Positions 50,800-62,260 of a stretch of 64,000 nt of DNA are shown one piece after another. The position numbers were made by a program, and so were the translations under genes. Numbering within the stretch: position 1 is the stretch's first letter; each line of letters starts with the position of its first letter. Source of the DNA: Chlorocebus sabaeus. Its lineage: Eukaryota; Chordata; Mammalia; Primates; Cercopithecidae. A model generated the notes under the pieces. That model was not told the DNA's origin, did not search any database, and was given only the letters and a program-made list of their open reading frames with translations. The stretch covers positions 73,401,481-73,465,480 of the forward strand of contig NC_132916.1 of the NCBI RefSeq assembly GCF_047675955.1. The letters run 5' to 3'.

Positions 50800-52003
50800 T
50801 ATCTCTGTGAGATGAATTAACAGAACACAGAGCGGTTTCTCAGAAAGCTTCTTTCCAGTTTTGAACGGAAGATATTTCCTTTGTCACCATAGCCCTCTAA
50901 GGGCTTCCAAATATCCCTTTGCCAATTCCACAAGAACAGCCTTAGCGAAAGGCTTCTTGAAGGGAAAGATGTAACTCTGTGAGATGAATTAACAGAACAC
51001 AGAGCAGTTTCTCAGAAAGCTTCTTTCCAGTTTTAAACGGAAAATATTTCCTTTTTCACCGTACCCCTCTAAGGGCTTCCAAATATCCCTTTGCCAATTC
51101 CACAAGAACAGCCTTAGCGAAAGGCTTCTTGAAGGGAAAGATGTAACTCTGTGAGATGAATTAACAGAACACAGAGCAGTTTCTCAGAAAGCTTCTTTCC
51201 AGTTTTGAACGGAAGATATTTCCTTTTTCACCATAGCCCTCTATGGGCTTCCAAATATCCCTTTGCCAATTCCACAAGAACAGCCTTAGCGAAAGGCTTC
51301 TTGAAGGGAAAGATGTAACTCTGTGAGATGAATTAACAGAACACAGAGCAGTTTCTCAGAAAGCTTCTTTCCATTTTGGAACGGAAGATATTTCCTTTTT
51401 CACCATAGCCCTCTAAGGGCTTCCAAATATCCCTTTGCCAATTCCACAAGAACAGCCTTAGCGAAAGGCTTCTTGAAGGGAAAGATGTAACTCTGTGAGA
51501 TGAATTAACAGAACACAGAGCAGTTTCTCAGAAAGCTTCTTTCCAGTTTTGAACGGAAGATATTTCCTTTTTCACCATAGGCCTCTATGGGCTTCCAAAT
51601 ATCCCTTTGCCAATTCCACAAGAACAGCCTTAGCGAAAGGCTTCTTGAAGGGAAAGATGTAACTCTGTGAGACGAATTAACAGAACACAGAGCAGTTTCT
51701 CAGAAAGCTTCTTTCCAGTTTTGAACGGAAGATATTTCCTTTTTCACCATAGCCCTCTATGGGCTTCCAAATATCCCTTTGCCAATTCCACAAGAACTGC
51801 CTTAGCGAAAGGCTTCTTGAAGGGAAAGATGTAACTCTGTGAGATGAATTAACAGAACACAGAGCAGTTTCTCAGAAAGCTTCTTTCCAGTTTTGAACGG
51901 AAGATATTTCCTTTTTCACCATAGCCCTCTATGGGCTTCCAAATATCCCTTTGCCAATTCCACAAGAACAGCCTTAGCGAAAGGCTTCTTGAAGGGAAAG
52001 ATG
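50800..52003 (-). repeat. HOR unit 1, seven-monomer version
   Basis: Order of marks: GTATCTCTG/GCGG/TTTGTCACC; TTTTAAACGGAAAATATT/CACCGTACCCC (51031); plain; CCATTTTGGAACGG; CATAGGCCTC (51576); GAGACGAATT; AAGAACTGCC. It then returns to GTATCTC at 52004. Relative to the 9-mer version it lacks the CAATTCAACA and TTTGGAACGG/AAGTTGTAAC monomers. I saw no difference from the first ~1.1 kb of unit 2. Confidence 0.88.
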
Positions 52004-53551
52004 TATCTCTGTGAGATGAATTAACAGAACACAGAGCGGTTTCTCAGAAAGCTTCTTTCCAGTTTTGAACGGAAGATATTTCCTTTGTCACCATAGCCCT
52101 CTAAGGGCTTCCAAATATCCCTTTGCCAATTCCACAAGAACAGCCTTAGCGAAAGGCTTCTTGAAGGGAAAGATGTAACTCTGTGAGATGAATTAACAGA
52201 ACACAGAGCAGTTTCTCAGAAAGCTTCTTTCCAGTTTTAAACGGAAAATATTTCCTTTTTCACCGTACCCCTCTAAGGGCTTCCAAATATCCCTTTGCCA
52301 ATTCCACAAGAACAGCCTTAGCGAAAGGCTTCTTGAAGGGAAAGATGTAACTCTGTGAGATGAATTAACAGAACACAGAGCAGTTTCTCAGAAAGCTTCT
52401 TTCCAGTTTTGAACGGAAGATATTTCCTTTTTCACCATAGCCCTCTATGGGCTTCCAAATATCCCTTTGCCAATTCCACAAGAACAGCCTTAGCGAAAGG
52501 CTTCTTGAAGGGAAAGATGTAACTCTGTGAGATGAATTAACAGAACACAGAGCAGTTTCTCAGAAAGCTTCTTTCCATTTTGGAACGGAAGATATTTCCT
52601 TTTTCACCATAGCCCTCTAAGGGCTTCCAAATATCCCTTTGCCAATTCCACAAGAACAGCCTTAGCGAAAGGCTTCTTGAAGGGAAAGATGTAACTCTGT
52701 GAGATGAATTAACAGAACACAGAGCAGTTTCTCAGAAAGCTTCTTTCCAGTTTTGAACGGAAGATATTTCCTTTTTCACCATAGGCCTCTATGGGCTTCC
52801 AAATATCCCTTTGCCAATTCCACAAGAACAGCCTTAGCGAAAGGCTTCTTGAAGGGAAAGATGTAACTCTGTGAGACGAATTAACAGAACACAGAGCAGT
52901 TTCTCAGAAAGCTTCTTTCCAGTTTTGAACGGAAGATATTTCCTTTTTCACCATAGCCCTCTATGGGCTTCCAAATATCCCTTTGCCAATTCCACAAGAA
53001 CTGCCTTAGCGAAAGGCTTCTTGAAGGGAAAGATGTAACTCTGTGAGATGAATTAACAGAACACAGAGCAGTTTCTCAGAAAGCTTCTTTCCAGTTTTGA
53101 ACGGAAGATATTTCCTTTTTCACCATAGCCCTCTAAGGGCTTCCAAATATCCCTTTGCCAATTCAACAAGAACAGCCTTAGCGAAAGGCTTCTTGAAGGG
53201 AAAGATGTAACTCTGTGAGATGAATTAACAGAACACAGAGCAGTTTCTCAGAAAGCTTCTTTCCAGTTTGGAACGGAAGATATTTCCTTTTTCACCATAG
53301 CCCTCTATGGGCTTCCAAATATCCCTTTGCCAATTCCACAAGAACAGCCTTAGCGAAAGGCTTCTTGAAGGGAAAGTTGTAACTCTGTGAGATGAATTAA
53401 CAGAACACAGAGCAGTTTCTCAGAAAGCTTCTTTCCAGTTTTGAACGGAAGATATTTCCTTTTTCACCATAGCCCTCTATGGGCTTCCAAATATCCCTTT
53501 GCCAATTCCACAAGAACAGCCTTAGCGAAAGGCTTCTTGAAGGGAAAGATG
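52004..53551 (-). repeat. HOR unit 2, nine-monomer version (1548 bp)
   Basis: Full series: TATCTC/GCGG/GTCACC; AAACGGAAAA/GTACCCC (52235); plain; CCATTTTGG; CATAGGCC (52780); GACGAATT; AACTGCC; CAATTCAACA; TTTGGAACGG/AAGTTGTAAC. Unit 4 repeats it 2924 bp later with about three differences seen. Confidence 0.9.
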
Positions 53552-54927
53552 TATCTCTGTGAGATGAATTAACAGAACACAGAGCGGTTTCTCAGAAAGC
53601 TTCTTTCCAGTTTTGAACGGAAGATATTTCCTTTGTCACCATAGCCCTCTAAGGGCTTCCAAATATCCCTTTGCCAATTCCACAAGAACAGCCTTAGCGA
53701 AAGGCTTCTTGAAGGGAAAGATGTAACTCTGTGAGATGAATTAACAGAACACAGAGCAGTTTCTCAGAAAGCTTCTTTCCAGTTTTAAACGGAAAATATT
53801 TCCTTTTTCACCGTACCCCTCTAAGGGCTTCCAAATATCCCTTTGCCAATTCCACAAGAACAGCCTTAGCGAAAGGCTTCTTGAAGGGAAAGATGTAACT
53901 CTGTGAGATGAATTAACAGAACACAGAGCAGTTTCTCAGAAAGCTTCTTTCCAGTTTTGAACGGAAGATATTTCCTTTTTCACCATAGCCCTCTATGGGC
54001 TTCCAAATATCCATTTGCCAATTCTACAAGAACAGCCTTAGCGAAAGGCTTCTTGAAGGGAAAGATGTAACTCTGTGAGATGAATTAACAGAACACAGAG
54101 CAGTTTCTCAGAAAGCTTCTTTCCATTTTGGAACGGAAGATATTTCCTTTTTCACCATAGCCCTCTATGGGCTTCCAAATATCCCTTTGCCAATTCCACA
54201 AGAACAGCCTTAGCGACAGGCTTCTTGAAGGGAAAGATGTAACTCTGTGAGATGAATGCACAGAACACAGAGCAGTTTCTCAGAAAGCTTCTTTCCAGTT
54301 TTGAACGGAAGATATTTCCTTTTTCACCATAGCCCTCTATGGGCTTCCAAATATCCCTTTGCCAATTCCCCAAGAACAGCCTTAGCGAAAGGCTTCTTGA
54401 AGGGAAAGATGTAATTCTGTGAGATGAATTAACAGAACACAGAGCAGTTTCTCAGAAAGCTTCTTTCCAGTTTTGAACGGAAGATATTTCCTTTTTCACC
54501 GTAGCCCTCTATGGGCTTCCAAATATTCCTTTGCCAATTCCAGAAGAACAGCCTTAGCGAAAGGCTTCTTGAAGGGAAAGATGTAACTCTGTGAGATGAA
54601 TTAACAGAACACAGAGCAGTTTCTCAGAAAGCTTCTTTCCAGTTTTGAACGGAAGATATTTCCTTTTTCACCATAGCCCTCTATGGGCTTCCAAATATCC
54701 CTTTGCCAATTCCACAAGAACAGCCTTAGCGAAAGGCTTCCTGAAGGGAAAGATGTAACTCTGTGAGATGAATTAACAGAACACAGAGCAGTTTCTCAGA
54801 AAGCTTCCTTCCAGTTTTGAACGGAAGATATTTCCTTTTTCCCCATAGCCCTCTATGGGCTTCCAAATATCAATTTGCCAATTCCACAAGAACAGCCTTA
54901 GCGAAAGGCTTCTTGAAGGGAAAGATG
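53552..54927 (-). repeat. HOR unit 3, eight-monomer version with foreign interior
   Basis: Opens like its neighbours (TATCTC at 53552; AAACGGAAAA at 53787) but then follows the 46.16-kb order: CTACAAGAAC, GCGACAGG, GAATGCAC, AATTCTGTG, AATATTCC, CTTCCTGAAGG, CCTTCC, TTCCCCATAG. It is 1376 bp long (8 x 172). It is a hybrid unit within an otherwise 9-mer block. Private changes include ATCCATTTGCC (54010) and ATCAATTTGCC (54868). Confidence 0.88.
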
Positions 54928-56475
54928 TATCTCTGTGAGATGAATTAACAGAACACAGAGCGGTTTCTCAGAAAGCTTCTTTCCAGTTTTGAACGGAAGA
55001 TATTTCCTTTGTCACCATAGCCCTCTAAGGGCTTCCAAATATCCCTTTGCCAATTCCACAAGAACAGCCTTAGCTAAAGGCTTCTTGAAGGGAAAGATGT
55101 AACTCTGTGACATGAATTAACAGAACACAGAGCAGTTTCTCAGAAAGCTTCTTTCCAGTTTTAAACGGAAAATATTTCCTTTTTCACCGTACCCCTCTAA
55201 GGGCTTCCAAATATCCCTTTGCCAATTCCACAAGAACAGCCTTAGCGAAAGGCTTCTTGAAGGGAAAGATGTAACTCTGTGAGATGAATTAACAGAACAC
55301 AGAGCAGTTTCTCAGAAAGCTTCTTTCCAGTTTTGAACGGAAGATATTTCCTTTTTCACCATAGCCCTCTATGGGCTTCCAAATATCCCTTTGCCAATTC
55401 CACAAGAACAGCCTTAGCGAAAGGCTTCTTGAAGGGAAAGATGTAACTCTGTGAGATGAATTAACAGAACACAGAGCAGTTTCTCAGAAAGCTTCTTTCC
55501 ATTTTGGAACGGAAGATATTTCCTTTTTCACCATAGCCCTCTAAGGGCTTCCAAATATCCCTTTGCCAATTCCACAAGAACAGCCTTAGCGAAAGGCTTC
55601 TTGAAGGGAAAGATGTAACTCTGTGAGATGAATTAACAGAACACAGAGCAGTTTCTCAGAAAGCTTCTTTCCAGTTTTGAACGGAAGATATTTCCTTTTT
55701 CACCATAGGCCTCTATGGGCTTCCAAATATCCCTTTGCCAATTCCACAAGAACAGCCTTAGCGAAAGGCTTCTTGAAGGGAAAGATGTAACTCTGTGAGA
55801 CGAATTAACAGAACACAGAGCAGTTTCTCAGAAAGCTTCTTTCCAGTTTTGAACGGAAGATATTTCCTTTTTCACCATAGCCCTCTATGGGCTTCCAAAT
55901 ATCCCTTTGCCAATTCCACAAGAACTGCCTTAGCGAAAGGCTTCTTGAAGGGAAAGATGTAACTCTGTGAGATGAATTAACAGAACACAGAGCAGTTTCT
56001 CAGAAAGCTTCTTTCCAGTTTTGAACGGAAGATATTTCCTTTTTCACCATAGCCCTCTAAGGGCTTCCAAATATCCCTTTGCCAATTCAACAAGAACAGC
56101 CTTAGCGAAAGGCTTCTTGAAGGGAAAGATGTAACTCTGTGAGATGAATTAACAGAACACAGAGCAGTTTCTCAGAAAGCTTCTTTCCAGTTTGGAACGG
56201 AAGATATTTCCTTTTTCACCATAGCCCTCTATGGGCTTCCAAATATCCCTTTGCCAATTCCACAAGAACAGCCTTAGCGAAAGGCTTCTTTAAGGGAAAG
56301 TTGTAACTCTGTGAGATGAATTAACAGAACACAGAGCAGTTTCTCAGAAAGCTTCTTTCCAGTTTTGAACGGAAGATATTTCCTTTTTCACCATAGCCCT
56401 CTATGGGCTTCCAAATATCCCTTTGCCAATTCCACAAGAACAGCCTTAGCGAAAGGCTTCTTGAAGGGAAAGATG
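54928..56475 (-). repeat. HOR unit 4, nine-monomer version (1548 bp)
   Basis: Same nine marks as unit 2. Differences seen are TTAGCTAAAGG near 55071, GTGACATGAATT near 55107 and CTTCTTTAAGGG near 56287, about 99.8% identity by eye. The HOR restarts at 56476 and fades by about 56930. Confidence 0.9.
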
Positions 56476-56930
56476 TATCTCTGTGAGATGAATTAACAGA
56501 ACACAGAGCGGTTTCTCAGAAAGCTTCTTTCCAGTTTTGAACGGAAGATATTTCCTTTGTCACCATAGCCCTCTAAGGGCTTCCAAATATCCCTTTGCCA
56601 ATTCCACAAGAACAGCCTTAGCGAAAGGCTTCTTGAAGGGAAAGATGTAACTCTGTGAGATGAATTAACAGAACACAGAGCAGTTTCTCAGAAAGCTTCT
56701 TTCCAGTTTTAAACGGAAAATATTTCCTTTTTCACCGTACCCCTCTAAGGGCTTCCAAATATCCCTTTGCCAATTCCACAAGAACAGCCTTAGCGAAAGG
56801 CTTCTTGAAGGGAAAGATGTAACTCTGTGAGATGAATTAACAGAACACAGAGCAGTTTCTCAGAAAGCTTCTTTCCAGTTTTGAACGGAAGATATTTCCT
56901 TTTTCACCATAGCCCTCTATGGGCTTCCAA
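56476..56930 (-). repeat. HOR unit 5, truncated
   Basis: TATCTC/GCGG/GTCACC and the AAACGGAAAA/GTACCCC monomer (56707) are present. The sequence then shifts to an ACAGACTTAG / CTCAAAAAGC monomer near 56957, like those at 3.8 and 34.1 kb. This marks the right end of the homogeneous HOR block. Confidence 0.8.
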
Positions 56931-57960
56931 ATATCCCTTTGCCAATTCCACAAGAACAGACTTAGCGAAAGGCTTCTTGAAGGGAAAGATGTAACTCTGT
57001 GAGATGAATTAACAGAACACAGAGCAGTTTCTCAAAAAGCTTCTTTCCAGTTTTGAACGGAAGATATTTCCTTTTTCACCATAGCCCTCTATGGGCTTCC
57101 AAATATCCCTTTGCCAATTCCACAAGAACAGCCTTAGCGAAAGGCTTCTTGAAGGGAAAGATGTAACTCTGTGAGATGAATTAACAGAACACAGAGCAGT
57201 TTCTCAGAAAGCTTCTTTCCAGTTTTGAACGGAAGATATTTCCTTTTTCACCATAGCCCTCTAAGGGCTTCCAAATATCCCTTTGCCAATTCCACAAGAA
57301 CAGCCTTAGCGAAAGGCTTCTTGAAGGGAAAGATGTAACTCTGTGAGATGAATTAAGAGAACACAGAGCAGTTTCTCAGAAAGCTTTTTTCCAGTTTTGA
57401 ACGGAAGATATTTCCTTTTTCACCATAGCCCTCTATGGGCTTCCAAATATCCCTTTGCCAATTCCACAAGAACAGCCTTAGGGAAAGGCTTCTTGAAGGG
57501 AAAGTTGTAACTCTGTGAGATGAATTAACAGAACACAGAGCAGTTTCTCAGAGAGCTTCTTTCCAGTTTTGAACGGAAGATATTTCCTTTTTCACCATAG
57601 ACCTCTATGGGCTTCCAAATATCCCTTTGCCAATTCCACAAGAACAGCCTTAGCGAAAGGCTTCTGAAGGGAAAGATGTAACTCTGTGAGATGAATTAAC
57701 AGAACACAGAGCAGTTTCTCAGAAAGCTTCTTTCCAGTTTTGAACGGAAGATATTTCCTTTTTCACCATAGCCCTCTATGGGCTTCCAAATATCCCTTTG
57801 CCAATTCCACAAGAACAGCCTTAGCGAAAGGCATCCTGAAGGGAAAGATGTATATCTGTGAGATGAATTAACAGAACACAGAGCAGTTTCTCAGAAAGCT
57901 TCCTTCCAGTTTTGAACGGAAGATATTTCCTTTTTCACCATAGCCCTCTAGGGGCTTCCA
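56930..57960 (-). repeat. Alphoid monomers flanking the HOR block, one 171-bp
   Basis: Holds an ACAGACTTAG/CTCAAAAAGC monomer, AATTAAGAG, TTAGGGAAAGG with CAGAGAGCTTC and CATAGACCTC (57598), then GGCATCCTGAAGG with CCTTCC. The monomer at 57553-57723 is 171 bp because one T is missing from CTTCTTGAAGG near 57664. No nearby tandem partner found. Confidence 0.75.
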
Positions 57961-59162
57961 AATATCCCTTTGCCAATTCCACAAGAACAGCCTTAGCGAA
58001 AGGCTTCTTGATGGGAAAGATGTAACTCTGTGAGATGAATTAACAGAACACAGAGCAGTTTCTCAGAAAGCTTCTTTCCATTTTGGAACGGAAGATATTT
58101 CCTTTTTCACCATAGCCCTCTATGGGCTTCCAAATATCCCTTTGCCAATTCCACAAGAACAGCCTTAGCGAAAGGCTTCTTGAAGGGAAAGATGTAACTC
58201 TGTGAGATGAATTCACAGAACACAGAGCAGTTTCTCAGAAAGCTTCTTTCCATTTTGGAACGGAGATATTTCCTTTTTCACCATAGCCCTCTATGGGCTT
58301 CCAAATATCCCTTTGCCAATTCCACAAGAACAGCCTTAGCGAAAGGCTTCTTGAAGGGAAAGATGTAACTCTGTGAGATGAATTAACAGAACACAGAGCA
58401 ATTTCTCAGAAAGCTTCTTTCCAGTTTTGAACGGAAAATATTTCCTTTTTCACCATAGCCCTCTATGGGCTTCCAAATATCCCTTTGCCAATTCCACAAG
58501 AACAGCCTTAGCGAAAGGCTTCTTGAAGGGAAAGATGTAACTCTGTGAGATGAATTAACAGAACACAGAGCAGTTTCTCAGAAAGCTTCTTTCCAGTTTT
58601 GAACGGAAGATATTTCCTTTTTCACCATAGCCCTCTATGGGCTTCCAAATATCCCGTTGCCAATTCCACAAGAACAGCCTTAGCGAAAGGCTTCTTGAAG
58701 GGAAAGATGTAACTCTGTGAGATGAATTAACAGAACACAGAGCAGTTTCTCAGAAAGCTTCTTTCCATTTTGGAACGGAAGATATTTCCTTTTTCACCAT
58801 AGCCCTCTATGGGCTTCCAAATATCCCTTTGCCAATTCCACAAGAACAGCCTTAGCGACAGGCTTCTTGAAGGGAAAGATGTAACTCTGTGAGATGAATT
58901 CACAGAACACAGAGCAGTTTCTCAGAAAGCTTGTTTCCAGTTTGGAACGGAAGATATTTCCTTTTTCACCATAGCCCTCTATGGGCTTCCAAATATCCCT
59001 TTGCCAATTCCCCAAGAACAGCCTTAGAGAAAGGCTTCTTGAAGGGAAAGATGTAACTCTGTGAGATGAATTAACAGAACACAGAGCAGTTTCTCAGAAA
59101 GCTTCTTTCCAGTTTTGAACGGAAGATATTTCCTTTTTCACCATAGCCCTCTATGGGCTTCC
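57960..59162 (-). repeat. Seven-monomer duplication, copy 1
   Basis: Linked marks CTTGATGGG (58009), CCATTTTGG, GAATTCAC, CGGAGATATT (1-bp deletion, 58261), GAGCAATTTCTC (58396), GGAAAATATT, ATCCCGTTGCC (58651), GCGACAGG and GCTTGTTTCC. Copy 2 has the first marks at +1203 bp and those after the deletion at +1375 bp, so one monomer was inserted there. Confidence 0.88.
58240..58410 (-). repeat. 171-bp monomer (shared 1-bp deletion)
   Basis: GAACGGAAGATATT is shortened to GAACGGAGATATT. The same deletion occurs in the monomer at 59443-59613. Confidence 0.9.
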
Positions 59163-60538
59163 AAATATCCCTTTGCCAATTCCACAAGAACAGCCTTAGC
59201 GAAAGGCTTCTTGATGGGAAAGATGTAACTCTGTGAGATGAATTAACAGAACACAGAGCAGTTTCTCAGAAAGCTTCTTTCCATTTTGGAACGGAAGATA
59301 TTTCCTTTTTCACCATAGCCCTCTATGGGCTTCCAAATATCCCTTTGCCAATTCCACAAGAACAGCCTTAGCGAAAGGCTTCTTGAAGGGAAAGATGTAA
59401 CTCTGTGAGATGAATTCACAGAACACAGAGCAGTTTCTCAGAAAGCTTCTTTCCATTTTGGAACGGAGATATTTCCTTTTTCACCATAGCCCTCTATGGG
59501 CTTCCAAATATCCCTTTGCCAATTCCACAAGAACAGCCTTAGCGAAAGGCTTCTTGAAGGGAAAGATGTAACTCTGTGAGATGAATTAACAGAACACAGA
59601 GCAGTTTCTCAGAAAGCTTCTTTCCAGTTTTGAACGGAAGATATTTCCTTTTTCACCATAGCCCTCTAAGGGCTTCCAAATATCCCTTTGCCAATTCCAC
59701 AAGAACAGCCTTAGCGAAAGGCTTCTTGAAGGGAAAGATGTAACTCTGTGAGATGAATTAACAGAACACAGAGCAATTTCTCAGAAAGCTTCTTTCCAGT
59801 TTTGAACGGAAAATATTTCCTTTTTCACCATAGCCCTCTATGGGCTTCCAAATATCCCTTTGCCAATTCCACAAGAACAGCCTTAGCGAAAGGCTTCTTG
59901 AAGGGAAAGATGTAACTCTGTGAGATGAATTAACAGAACACAGAGCAGTTTCTCAGAAAGCTTCTTTCCAGTTTTGAACGGAAGATATTTCCTTTTTCAC
60001 CATAGCCCTCTATGGGCTTCCAAATATCCCGTTGCCAATTCCACAAGAACAGCCTTAGCGAAAGGCTTCTTGAAGGGAAAGATGTAACTCTGTGAGATGA
60101 ATTAACAGAACACAGAGCAGTTTCTCAGAAAGCTTCTTTCCATTTTGGAACGGAAGATATTTCCTTTTTCACCATAGCCCTCTATGGGCTTCCAAATATC
60201 CCTTTGCCAATTCCACAAGAACAGCCTTAGCGACAGGCTTCTTGAAGGGAAAGATGTAACTCTGTGAGATGAATTCACAGAACACAGAGCAGTTTCTCAG
60301 AAAGCTTGTTTCCAGTTTTGAACGGAAGATATTTCCTTTTTCACCATAGCCCTCTATGGGCTTCCAAATATCCCTTTGCCAATTCCCCAAGAACAGCCTT
60401 AGAGAAAGGCTTCTTGAAGGGAAAGATGTAACTCTGTGAGATGAATTAACAGAACACAGAGCAGTTTCTCAGAAAGCTTCTTTCCAGTTTTGAACGGAAG
60501 ATATTTCCTTTTTCACCATAGCCCTCTATGGGCTTCCA
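59163..60538 (-). repeat. Eight-monomer partner of 57.96-59.16 kb
   Basis: Same string: CTTGATGGG (59212), CGGAGATATT (59464), GAGCAATTTCTC, ATCCCGTTGCC (60026), GCGACAGG. An additional CTCTAAGGG monomer near 59.64 kb makes it eight units. The shared 1-bp deletion is strong evidence of common descent. Confidence 0.88.
59443..59613 (-). repeat. 171-bp monomer (shared 1-bp deletion)
   Basis: Duplicate of the deletion at 58240-58410, on the same CCATTTTGG background. Confidence 0.9.
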
Positions 60539-60939
60539 AATATTCCTTTGCCAATTCCACAAGAACAGCCTTAGCGAAAGGCTTCTTCAAGGGAAAGATG
60601 TAACTCTGTGAGATGAATTAACAGAACACAGAGCAGTTTCTCAGAAAGCTTCTTTCCAGTTTTGAACGGAAGATATTTCCTTTTTCACCAAAGCCCTCTA
60701 AGGGCTTCCAAATATCCCTTTTCCAATTCCACAAGAACAGACTTAGCGAAAGGCTTCTTGAAGGGAAAGATGTAACTCTGTGAGAAGAATTAACAGAACA
60801 AAGAGCAGTTTCTCAGAAAGCTTCTTTCCAGTTTTGAACGGAAGATATTTCCTTTTTCACCATAGCCCTCTAAGGGCTTCCAAATATCCCTTTGCCAATT
60901 CCACAAGAACAGCCTTAGCGAAAGGCTTCTTGAAGGGAA

Positions 60940-62260
60940 AGTTGTAACCCTGTGAGATGAATTAAGAGAACACAGAGCAGTTTCTCAGAAAGCTTCTTTC
61001 CAGTTTTGAACGGAAGATATTTCCTTTTTCACCATAGCCCTCTATGGGCTTCCAAATATCCCTTTGCCAATTCCACAAGAACAGCCTTAGCGAAAGGCTT
61101 CTTGAAGGGAAAGATGTAACTCTGTGAGATGAATTAACAGAACACAGAGCAGTTTCTCAGAAAGCTTCTTTCCAGTTTTGAACGGAAGATATTTCCTTTT
61201 TCACCATGGCCCTCTATGGGCTTTAAAATATCCCTTTGCCAATTCCACAAGAACAGCCTTAGCGAAAGGCTTCTTGAAGGGAAAGATGTAACTCTGTGAG
61301 ATGAATTAACAGAACACAGAGCAGTTTCTCAGAAAGCTTCTTTCCAGTTTTGAACGGAAGATATTTCCTTTTTTAACCATAGCCGTCTATGGGCTTCCAA
61401 ATATCCCTTTGCCAATTCCACAAGAACAGCCTTAGGGAAAGGCTTCTTGAAGGGAAATTTGTAACTCTGTGAGATGAATTAACAGAACACAGAGCAGTTT
61501 CTCAGAAAGCTTCTTTCCAGTTTGGAACGGAAGATATTTCCTTTTTCACCATAGCCCTCTATGGGCTTCCAAATATCCCTTTGCCAATTCCACAAGAACA
61601 GCCTTAGCGAAAGGCTTCTTGAAGGGAAAGATGTAACTCTGTGAGATGAATTAACAGAACACAGAGCGGTTTCTCAGAAAGCTTCTTTCCAGTTTTGAAC
61701 GGAAGATATTTCCTTTTTCACCATAGCCCTCTATGGGCTTCCAAATATCCCTTTGCCAATTCCACAAGAACAGCCTTAGTGAAAGGCTTCTTGAAGGGAA
61801 AGATGTAACTCTGTGACATGAATTAACAGAACACAGAGCAGTTTCTCAGAAAGCTTCTTTCCAGTTTTGAACGGAAGATATTTCCTTTTTCACCATAGCC
61901 CTCTATGGGCTTCCAAATATCCCTTTGCCAATTGCACAAGAACAGCCTTAGCGAAAGGCTTCTTGAAGGGAAAGATGTAACTCTGTGAGATGAATTAACA
62001 GAACACAGAGCAGTTTCTCAGAAAGCTTCTTTCCAGTTTGGAACGGAAGATATTTCCTTTTTCACCATAGCCCTCTATGGGCTTCCAAATATCCCTTTGC
62101 CAATTGCACAAGAACAGCCTTAGCGAAAGGCTTCTTGAAGGGAAAGATGTAACTCTGTGAGATGAATTAACAGATCACAGAGCAGTTTCTCAGAAAGCTT
62201 CTTTCCAGTTTTGAACGGAAGATATTTCCTTTTTCACCATAGCCCTCTGTGGGCTTCCAA
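60940..62260 (-). repeat. Right-end partner of 2.29-3.44 kb
   Basis: Same series as the left-end segment, plus one added monomer with CCATGGCCC and GGCTTTAAAATATC near 61205-61230. The later part (CAATTGCAC twice, CAGATCACAGAG, CTCTGTGGG) repeats again at +1720 bp (10 x 172) from about 63580 to the window end. Confidence 0.8.
61334..61506 (-). repeat. 173-bp monomer (1-bp insertion)
   Basis: The pJ-alpha region reads CCTTTTTTAACCATAG, one base longer than consensus, followed by CCGTCTATGG, TTAGGGAAAGG and AAATTTGTAAC. It is the only lengthened monomer found. Relatives at 2516-2687 and 15072-15243 have altered T-runs but normal length. Confidence 0.88.

Noticed and set aside
4103..60390. Repeated 73-codon minus-strand open frames (4103, 5135, 5651, 7715, 9091, 12187, 13391, 33340, 35404, 41940, 46756, 54152, 58794, 60169)
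   Set aside because: The same frame is reproduced by the 172-bp repeat wherever the TAA is substituted. Similarity follows the satellite at every codon position, so there is no sign of a gene family.
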